Shown: positions 55,851 through 64,000 of the stretch, in pieces
How the letters are laid out: each line of letters starts with the position of its first letter
Numbering within the stretch: position 1 is the stretch's first letter
Source of the DNA: Bos javanicus
Lineage: Eukaryota > Chordata > Mammalia > Artiodactyla > Bovidae
Direction: 5' to 3'
Assembly: GCF_032452875.1 (NCBI RefSeq)
Contig: NC_083869.1
Location: forward strand, 77,866,501 to 77,930,500
DNA: 64,000 bases
Notes under the pieces: model-generated
Told to the model about the DNA's origin: nothing
Databases searched by the model: none
Seen by the model: only the letters and a program-made list of their open reading frames with translations
Program-made: the position numbers and the translations under genes

Positions 55851-57329
55851 AGAGCCTTACAAATTTTGGGATCTTTCCAATGACCCTAGTGGCTAGAAGA
55901 GGAAGTAAAAATGGGAGAGTGTCATGTGATGAGGTGATCAGGGGAAAGCTAAGCAAATACAAGTTTATAGTCTAACCCAACAGCACTGAGAGGAAGTTTC
56001 TTTAATTGACCTCTGCAACAGGGGTGCTTTGGAGGTTGACCCACTCAGTATTCAACCCTTTGTGATATTGCCAAAATTAGAAAATCAGTGATAATTCTTA
56101 GAATCCAGGGTTTCTAGAAATGCTATTTATTTATTAAATGGATGATACCAACTATAGATGTTTTAACATTTCAATGGCTTTATCTTTTGTTTTCAGCAGT
56201 TGAGAAATTCTCCTCCAATTTGTAACTGGGACTAGTGTGTTAGGAGTTAATGCCTTCTATCAATTTCTACTCTTTTATCCCAGTATAGGAGTGAAACATG
56301 GAATGGAATTTTCCTTGAGTAGACATTTTCAAGGTACTTCAAATGTACCTGAATCTCCATCATATGTCATATGTCAAATTCTAAATCCTCTGACATATGA
56401 TCAAAACAATTAAACAAGCTAGGATAGATGCATCTCCTTCTGTCTCCTGTATACCAAATTCTATAGCTTGGACAATTACTAGGTGTTTATTCATTCCATC
56501 ATACCTCTTCTTTCCATCATTTTCAGTACCTTCTCCCTCTCTCTTTTATTTTATTTTTCTTTAAGCTCAGGACACCCTAGTCTTGAGTCAATGTTAAAAA
56601 TCATAATTTGCATATCATTGGTTATTTTATCAACCAATACAATTTGCAACTTGCTCTTATAAAGGCATCCAGAATTTGCAAATGTTTATTCTGAAAATAA
56701 TTTTCTGAGCAGTCCAATATTTTCAATACAAATGTGTTTAACTAATATTACAACAAAAGCATCTCAGTGTTCATATAAGTAGTTAGTCAAGCTGGTTTCA
56801 CGTCAGTATCAATAAAACTATAGCTTTATTTATTTATTTTCTCTATTTCATCAATATTTTATTACTTAGTAAGCACTGTACATTTTACATTGTTACTCAA
56901 CATATCATAGATTTTAACATACTGCAAATATTACACTAAATGCTTTAGATTTCAATCATCAAGATGATCAAAATTAAATAGGATATTAGATAAAGCAGTC
57001 CAATGTTTGTACATAGTAATGTCTTAATAAACAGTTGCTATTTTAATTAATATCATTATTTCCTCAAATACAACTATACAAGAATGTTCTCAAAAGACTT
57101 GTTAACTGTTTCATGAAATGCAGGGAAGTTTGGCCCCAAATTGAATGGATTCAAATATTTGAAAAAACAGTCTTAAGTAAAATAGACACCATACTCAAAA
57201 CAATTGTTCACCATTAACACTTGAAGATCTAATATGCAGGAAGTAAAAATGAAAGTAAAAGAGAAACTCATGGTTAGGCATTTTTCCTGGGGGTTTCCTC
57301 ATTGTTTCCTGCTATCATTGAATTGGTAA
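55851..57329. other. Single-copy AT-rich DNA
   Basis: About 1.5 kb with no recognised transposon and no gene. Contains the octamer/CCAAT cluster annotated separately. Confidence 0.5.
56605..56680. promoter_or_regulatory. Octamer and inverted CCAAT cluster
   Basis: ATTTGCAT (POU octamer) is at 56606-56613. ATTGGTT (56617-56623) and AACCAAT (56632-56638) form a perfect 7-bp inverted pair around an 8-bp spacer, giving two CCAAT boxes facing opposite ways. 'aatttgca' recurs at 56641-56648 and again near 56673. No TATA or exon is adjacent. Regulatory function is speculative. Confidence 0.2.
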
Positions 57330-57440
57330 AATTTTGTTCTATTTTTATAGATGTTAAAACTGAGACTCAGATATAAAAGTGATTCGTATAGTAAGAAACT
57401 GAACTAAGACTCAAACAGAAAGCTCTTATTAGCCTAACAT
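57330..57440 (-). mobile_element. MIR SINE remnant
   Basis: 'ttatagatgttaaaactgag' with 'actcagatataaaagtgatt' follows the antisense MIR '3' half' block. Weak but ordered. Confidence 0.5.
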
Positions 57441-57704
57441 CACATGTAAAGTCTCTAGTCTCTTGATTACCTAATTGTGTACACCACTCTATACCATGTA
57501 GAGCCCTATGGGCTTTCCAGTGGCACATAGTCATGTTTTCTCACAATGAAACTCTAGCATTTTCGTAGGTGACTGTGCATGATGTGTATAAATTTTCAAA
57601 CTTTTTTATAAGCAGAAACCCTTATTAATCATAATTAAGGAATTTATATTCTATTTTTGGAGATGGGGACACCCTCTTACATTTTTTTAGTTTTCATTCT
57701 ACAG

Positions 57705-58210
57705 ATAAATTTTATTATTTTTTTTCTTTTTTTAAAGTTGGTTATCTATTGTACAGTGTGTACATGGCATTCGTAAACTCCCAGTCTATCTCTCCCCTTG
57801 CCTTTCCCCCAGTAACCATAAGTTCATTCTCTAAGTCTGTTTCTGCTTTGTAAATAAGTTCATTTGTATCATTATTTTTTAGATCCCACATACAGGTGAT
57901 ATCATATAATATGTATCTTTCTCTGTCTTACTCCACTTAGTATGAAATCCATAATCTCCAAGTCCATCCACATTGCTCCAAATGACATTACCTCATTCTT
58001 TTAAATGGCTGAGTAATATTCTACTGAATCTATGTACTATATCATCTTTATCCATTTCTCCCTTGATGGACATTTAAGTTATTTCCATGTCCTTGCTATT
58101 GTAAACAGTACTGCAATGAACAGTGGGGTCCATGTATCCTTTTAATCCATGCTTTTCTCTGGGTATATGCTCAGGAGTGAGATTGCTGAATCATATGATA
58201 ACTCTCTATT
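57705..58210 (-). mobile_element. L1 3' end, old copy
   Basis: Antisense L1: T-rich start, 'gtaaccataagttcattctc', 'ttctctgtcttactccactt', 'atggctgagtaatattctac' and 'gcaatgaacagtggggtcca'. Reaches into the ORF2 end. 5'-truncated and diverged. Confidence 0.88.
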
Positions 58211-58829
58211 TGACTTAAATGTTTTGATATTTAAATCCTTTATTCTTGTTACAAGTATATTGTGTTTGAATACTATCTATCAGTATATTCCAGGAACAGG
58301 TTTGAATCTGCCCTGGAGGGGTTTAGTCTGGGTAATTTTAGACTATTTCAAATCAAAATGGAAAGACACAAAGAAAGTCAAATTAACTGAAGTTATCAAA
58401 GTTGCAAATCTAAGAGGGATTGAACTGAAGTTAGATTGAGAATATAAAGGTAGAGTAAATAATCAGAACTATAGTCACAGGAAGCAGACAAATGATCACT
58501 GAATCTTTTTGACTGTACGTCTTCGAAAGACAAATGCAAGCATCTCCACCAAATATGTACTACTGTCAAGTAAGTTATATTATCTGTATTATAAAACATA
58601 TAAAATCAGAATGGTTTAAATCTGAGCTAAATATGAAATTAGCAACACATATATAAAATTATGCCAGTCATTTTTACTTTCTATTATCATTTGCTAATTG
58701 TTTCAGGCATAAAATATACCCAAAGCACACTTTGTTCATAACAGTGAATGCAAGCTTGTATTTCAAACACTCTTCTAGATAATTTTGTCACTTGATCATC
58801 AAGTAGCAGTTAATGAGATTACATCAGGA
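58211..58829. other. Single-copy DNA
   Basis: No repeat or gene recognised. A 96-codon plus-strand frame (58149-58439) starts inside the L1 fragment and has no domain. Confidence 0.5.
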
Positions 58830-59040
58830 ACTGGAGGACATATTCTTTTGGACACTAGAGAGAGGGCAGTCCTGCTGATACCTCAATTCCAGATGTCTGG
58901 CCTCTGGAGAGAGGCCATGTGTTAAGCCAATAATAATAGTGAGAGAATAATAGTCCATGTGTTAAGTGAGAGAATAATAGTCCATGTGTTAAGCCAAATT
59001 TGAGGCATTTTGTTATGGCAGCCACAGGAAACTAATACTG
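58830..59040 (+). mobile_element. MLT1-type MaLR LTR, 3' part
   Basis: 'ccagatgtctggcctctgga', then a 'gtgttaagcca' region and 'ggcattttgttatggcagcc', then 'aggaaactaatac', keep the order of the 3' end of MLT1/MST LTRs of ancient non-autonomous ERVL-MaLR elements. A 27-bp tandem duplication lies inside (58939-58965 and 58966-58992). Only the LTR is present. Confidence 0.65.
58939..58992. repeat. Perfect 27-bp tandem duplication
   Basis: Two identical 27-bp units, 58939-58965 and 58966-58992, each beginning 'gtgagagaataatag'. A third partial copy ('ccatgtgttaag') lies just upstream at about 58914-58926. Looks like a recent slippage or unequal-exchange event. Confidence 0.95.
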
Positions 59041-59269
59041 GGGTCAAGTGTAAAATGAAAGACCACTGTTTAGAAATCAGAACAAGTAAATGTGGGAAGT
59101 AATGGACCTGATTTAATGACTTTTCAGTGAGCAATGGGACTAGACTTTATGAAAGTCTTACAAAAATGAGCTGGTTCCTGAAAAGTTCAAGGATAAGCTT
59201 TCACATCCTGGGATGAAGTAGATACAAAGGCATCTTGTGTATGCTTAAAATCTTGTCAGAGATGATTCA

Positions 59270-59440
59270 CATTCTTATCATTTTATTTCCTTCTCACAAA
59301 AGATGTCTGAGGTTTAATATACACTTCCCTTCTTACAAGAGGAAAATTGAGGCTCATATATAACAAATAACGACTATGATCAAAGACATTGTGAATTGCA
59401 GGGTCAGAATTATGTCCTAGGTCTTCTGATTCCAGGTCAT
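59270..59440 (-). mobile_element. MIR SINE remnant
   Basis: 'cttacaagaggaaaattgag' followed by 'gctcatatataacaaataac' and 'ttgcagggtcagaattatgt', an antisense MIR from the AT-rich part to near the tRNA-like end. Confidence 0.65.
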
Positions 59441-59574
59441 ATTTATATGACATGACCTCAATAGCCCTTGGTTTCTTCTTCTCTAGAGGAGTAACATGAA
59501 TTACATGCCTTTGCACGCCCATTGCAGATTCATTCTGTTACTGACCTGGATTCTTGACTTTCCTTAATCAATAG

Positions 59575-60040
59575 AAATTGATAAGAGGTCAAGCAGGAAA
59601 TTCAGGCAGGGCATTATTGGGGTTCCTGCTACAGCGGGAGGGAGCAAAAACAAGAAAGAATTTCCCTTGATCACTTGCTGGCAGGAGTGGACAGCCAGCT
59701 CCGTATAGGGGTGAGCCCAGAGGCAGACTCAGGGCTGAGGCTGGAGAGGTCGTTTAAGTGCTTTGCACCCTTAGGTGGTGCTGAATGCAGGATGCATTCA
59801 CAGTGCACTCTTTTTGCTCCTGGCTTTTCAAAATTGGCAGTTGAACTTTTGGTGTTTTTATGTTTTGTTGTCCATAATTTACCCCAACTGCACATGCATG
59901 CAGTCACTTTTAGTCCCTTATAGTTTTTTTTTTTCTTTTTCCTGTCATTGTGTTGCTCAAGGAGACATCTATCCAGGTGCAAGCACTTCAGCAATGGCCC
60001 CAGGTCTCAGGTGCCAGTCTGTCTTAATTTTATAGAGTGT
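59575..60040 (-). mobile_element. LTR-like block, family uncertain
   Basis: Read on the minus strand, a segment at about 59585-59640 has the R-U5-like arrangement 'ccaataatgccctgcctgaa' (a polyadenylation-like signal before a GC-richer end). Upstream is U3-like GC-rich sequence to about 59780 and then AT-rich sequence. I associate this with ruminant ERV LTRs, but cannot define the termini or a target duplication. No viral gene is next to it. Reading frames inside it on either strand have no domain. Confidence 0.4.
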
Positions 60041-60396
60041 ACAGATTTGGTGGTAAATGGGAAGATGTTCATCCACTCTGAATGGCAGTTTCCCCTGTAT
60101 ATACAGAAAGTGAGTGTGATTGGCATTAATTCTTATAACTTCCTACACTGAAGTGAATCAACGATGTTCCACTACTACTGTTTCCATATAAGAAAAATTC
60201 ACACAATCTCTTTAAAAGAACTAAACAAAGATTTTTCAAGATTGCATTGTAACATATAATGTTTAAAACTGACCCTTAACATTCCCAGAAGTTAAACATC
60301 TTTCTCCAAATCCTAAAGATTTCACATACTATTTTCACCTTTGATATACTTTTCAGGGATGGCTTTATGTCATCCCATTAACTAGTGGCAGGATGG

Positions 60397-60889
60397 ATGT
60401 GAAATGCTGGATTGGGCTGGAAAAATCACAAGCTGGAATCAAGATTGCTGGGAGAAATATCCACAACCTCAGATATGCAGATGGTAACATTCTAAGGGCA
60501 GAAAATGAAGAGGAACTAAAAAGTGTTTTGATCAGGGTGAAAATAAGAGTGAAAATGTTGACTTAAAACTCAACATTCAAAAGATGAAGATCATGGCGTC
60601 TGGTCCCATCACTTCATGGCATATAGATGGGGAAACAATGGAAACAGTGACAGACTTTATTTTCAGGGGCTCCAAAATCACTGTGGATGGTGACTGGAGC
60701 CAGGAAATTAAAAGATGCTTCCTCCTTGGAAGAACAGCTATGACAAACCTAGACAACTTATTAAAAAGCAGAGACATTGCTTTGCCTACAAAGGTCTATA
60801 TATTCAAAGCTAAGGCTTTTCCAGTAGTCAGGTATGGATATGAGAGTTGGACTATAAAAAAGGCTGACAACTGTAGAATTGATGCTGGG
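60397..60889 (+). mobile_element. BovB LINE, internal fragment
   Basis: Sense BovB covering the RT motif C region ('agatatgcagatggtaac', so YADG instead of YADD) to the 'aaggctgacaactgtagaat' region. The 3' tail is missing: the element is cut at about 60889 and unrelated DNA follows, so a later deletion or rearrangement removed the terminus. The frame at 60584-61030 is partly flank. Confidence 0.9.
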
Positions 60890-63657
60890 ATAGAGTCAAA
60901 AAATATCCATCAAAAACCCAGGAAGTGCCACAACTTTTATCAAATTTCAGAAATCAGCAAGATGTGCAAGTTACATCAGGCACGTTGGAAGTCACCCAGT
61001 GGGAGCACTAGATTTGTGGGCAGAGGGTAGAAGAGGCCTATGGAGCCTCTTGAGAGTGAACATACAGAAAAACTGTAACTCAGTGTAATGGGACCTCAAC
61101 ATCAGGTAGTATGGGCTGGCCATGTGGAGCTTTGTGCCTGGTCATTCTGGCCCATAAAAAAGTAGAAGTCCCAGCAAACATTCAAGAAGTTTCTGATAAA
61201 GTGATAACTACTCAGCTTTTTTTTGTGTGGCATTCAGGATTAAGACTTTGAACCTAAAAAACCAACAAACAGAACTTCTAGAACAACCCAGAGCCTCTGT
61301 CATAGCTGATCCAAAGAACTTGTGGAAAGGTGAGCTCTAAAATACCCTTCTTGGGGTTTGCTTACATTGAAAAGGACCAAAAGCAAAACACAAAGATGAG
61401 GTTAAAAGAACAAGCAAACCCAGTGGGTAGCAAGGAAGACAGTGGTAAAATTCCAGCTTGGTGGACTTATTTCCCTTCCTTTGTGCCTTGCAGAAGCTGG
61501 GCAGAACTTTGCAACAACGAGGACAATGAATACACCGGGTAGTTAGAGTGAGTGGGACTCCAGGGCAGGGAAAAAAAGGATGGATGTTATAAAGGCAATC
61601 ATAAGTTAGAGAGCAGAGCTGAGTCCAACAGAACAGCATCAGGAGAAAGGCATGCTGCCATCCAGGGCAGGACTGAACAGGCTGAGGGCTGAGGCCTCAG
61701 CAGGGCACATTCAGTAGTAAGTGTGAGTTATCTAACACCTGAAAGTAAGAATAATGAACTGATTCACAGAGTATTAATTTTTAACAGGACTAGAGGGTGC
61801 AAACACAGAGGCAGATTTCAAGGCATGGAGAATAATTTCCCCAAATTTTATTTTCATAAGCCTTCAGACTGATTTTGCCACTCCATCAAAATCAGTGGAA
61901 CAGAGAATAATCTGTCTCTCCCTGCATTTCTTCTTCATGCTTAGCCCATTAACAGAAGGAAGAATGTCTGAATGTTTCCTTTAACCAATTACTTAGGAAT
62001 GTGTCTTTGTACCATCACCCCCTCCTGTTTTTAATAAGGCCATTGATTCGGACCAAAAGATTCAATGGGGTCAATCTCCATGGATTCCTTTCAACTTAAA
62101 CTTTATATTTTTAAAAAGCTTAATTGTGATCTTTTGAAGTGCTCAATTAAAGGTTTAAAGAAATAATGAATATCTTGAGATGTCTGTCTGCCCTAGATTT
62201 CTTTGCAAATGAGAGAACTATGCTTTTCTTCTTAACCAGGAAGAATAACTGCAATGCTGCTTTTGCTTTTATTCCCTGCTCTTCTTCCTCTCCAGTAGCT
62301 TCCATATTCCTTCTTCCTCATCCTCTGCGCTTTCATTCCCCAGCTCTGAAGCCTGCTCTGACCACCCTCTGACCCCTTGCTTTCTTCTTCTCTTGTTCAG
62401 TAAGAGCACCGATCCTTTGTAGTAAAAGCAAATAAAAAATAAAATTCTGTAGTCCATATATATTCCAAGTCCTGCAGAGAGAAGGTGCATGTGGTTGACA
62501 CTTAGCTGACTTGGGAGCCTTTCCAGAGAGTTGAAGTAGTCATCCTCTTTGAAGTGGTTCACCTTAAGTGTTACGTTTCCAATAAAAATTTCCATCCAGA
62601 GAGACTGCAGGGACTAAAATAAATGTCTGTGTGAAATCTTAATGATAGCTATGTCTCAGCACAGAGTGGATTCACTGTGCCAAAACTGTTTTGGTGCCCT
62701 TTCTTTGCCCACAGACAACTCCATGGTGTTTCATCACAGGCTCTATTCACTATTTCCTGCCATAAAGCAAGTCCCTTAAGATCAGGGGCTGTGCCATTCA
62801 TGCATTAATTCAATTTTACATTCAACAAACACTCACAAAGTGTTCTCAATGCTTGATATTCTATCAGTCACTGGGGATGCAGTTATCACTAAACCATAGG
62901 CAATTCTTGGCCATTAGAACCTGTGCAGTCTTCTTGGGTAGAAAGACATTTATTCATGGTCACATGAATAGGGCTATATGTATAATCTGATGTATTTAGA
63001 GAGATTAAGATTTTCCTGTACAGTAGCAACTTATCTGAGGTCTAAAGTTTAAATAGAAACTACCTTGTTAAAAAGAGACAGAGAAGGTAACAGCATTGGA
63101 GGTCCAAGTAGGAGGCCTGTGGTGATATGGCTCATGCACTTCAAATGTTTATCAACACAGCTTGTATTGTGCACAATTTTTGCCTACAATGAATAATATT
63201 TGGCATTTCTGGTCTTCATACACTAAAGGCCCGAATCCAAGGCTCATACCCACCATGATAGCCAAATGCTCCTCCACATTTAGAATCATCTTCAAGGCAG
63301 CTCAACATCTCCCGCTAAAGCGCAATAGAAATTTAAAAAGCTTCCTGTGTTTAAGTGCAATTGACAGGTCAGTGGAGTAGACATTGATATCAAGTGAGCT
63401 TGTAAACCATGGTAATGCCATATCTTTCAACCTCTGGGCAAAAGAGGGAAAAAACAATCCCTAGAAATTGATTCCCAGAGTGAATTCTCACAAATCGATG
63501 TGCTGAGTGGTCATTCATCTATTGAATATTTAGTCTCACCCCATCTTTATGTTTGTCCTTCATTGTGTCTTTACTCTACAGCTGTGGGTTTTCCCACGGA
63601 ACAGTTCTGCAGAACTGTGGAACAGTTATTTTGTGGCTATAAACAACAGCTTACAAA
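60890..63657. other. Single-copy DNA, no gene recognised
   Basis: About 2.8 kb, the longest stretch here without a recognised transposon. Frames at 61337-61639 and 62269-62595 (minus) and 61330-61542 (plus) lack domains. 62805-62895 resembles an ancient interspersed repeat ('attcaacaaacactcacaaa') of a family I cannot name. Remote exons cannot be excluded by eye. Confidence 0.5.
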
Positions 63658-63659
63658 AA

Positions 63660-64000
63660 AGTAGAGACAAAGATGGTGGAGGAGTAGGTATATGTAGAGT
63701 ACATCTCTCGCCAAAGATACATCAGGAATATACCTTCAGACACAAGTGCATGCAGAACACAAGTTCAGAGTGGACAGGAGTACCTGACCAAAGGACAAGA
63801 GTATATAGAACCATGCAAAACTCAGTAGGATGAAGGAACTAGGAAGGGAAACAGGCATGTTCATAGAACTGGACCTGCCCTCAGCAGGTGGGGGAACTGA
63901 AGCAGGGATCCAGTCCCCACATCGGGGCAACTGTCTGAGTCAGAGGAGAAACATTTAAGGCTGAGAGTGAAGCAGCTGATCTGTGGCAGCCTAAGTGGAA
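63660..64000 (+). mobile_element. 5' end of a second L1, continuing past the window
   Basis: 'caaagatggtggaggagtag' from 63668 matches the start of the intact L1 at 27836, with the YY1-like core changed from GGCGG to GGTGG, a CpG-to-TpG decay. The following ~320 bp lacks the sequence of the young leader, contains very few CpGs and has old-L1 5' UTR character ('agctgatctgtggcagccta' near 63972). It is therefore an older or different L1 subfamily whose promoter end is preserved. Whether ORF1 and ORF2 follow lies outside the window. Confidence 0.75.

Noticed and set aside
62269..62595. 108-codon minus-strand frame
   Set aside because: Charged low-complexity product with no family; not supported as an exon.

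Overview
This is ruminant (most likely bovid) nuclear intergenic DNA. The evidence is the retroposon content. BovB (RTE-type) LINEs, Bov-tA and Bov-A2 SINEs and bovine-type L1 3' ends occur throughout, on a background of mammal-wide MIR, L2, MaLR-LTR and Tigger remnants. The DNA is AT-rich, with many microsatellites and A/T runs. I found no host protein-coding exon, no rRNA or true tRNA gene, no CRISPR array and no operon-like structure. Almost all apparent reading frames are pieces or antisense shadows of LINEs.

Layout. 1-9 kb: Bov-tA/Bov-A2 SINEs, two BovB 3' fragments, MIR and L2 remnants, otherwise unremarkable AT-rich sequence. 9-11.3 kb: a BovB that splits an old MIR, then a solo ERVK-type LTR, followed at once by a near-perfect 57-bp hairpin. 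11.3-21.3 kb: mostly single-copy DNA with scattered SINEs and old L1 3' ends; 20.2-20.5 kb is a repeat-free cluster of TAAT/TAATTA motifs that could be a conserved regulatory element. 21.4-27.6 kb: a 2-kb BovB on the minus strand, then several old L1 pieces. 27.8-33.3 kb: the main feature, a full-length L1 with an uninterrupted ORF1 (308 aa) and ORF2 (1272 aa), all endonuclease and reverse-transcriptase motifs intact, and a short CpG-containing 5' UTR with a YY1-like site. 33.3-44.2 kb: single-copy DNA plus nested insertions, including an L1 interrupted by two BovBs in opposite orientation. 44.3-55.9 kb: the densest BovB zone, with an almost complete BovB at 50.0-53.6 kb and one copy keeping a 328-codon RT frame. 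55.9-63.6 kb: mainly single-copy DNA with an MLT1-type LTR, an unassigned LTR-like block, L1, MIR and a BovB piece. 63.66-64.0 kb: the 5' end of a second L1, running out of the window.

How the parts work together. The L1 supplies ORF1p (RNA chaperone) and ORF2p (endonuclease/RT) for target-primed reverse transcription. BovB is an independent LINE family whose 3' tail is shared by the Bov-A-containing SINEs, which are presumably mobilised by BovB enzymes. Target-site duplications visible at several insertions let some nesting orders be read directly. I do not see a new biological system. The items most worth a second look are the intact L1 with its upstream ORFs and unusual 3' end, the isolated hairpin, the TAAT cluster, and the inverted BovB pairs.
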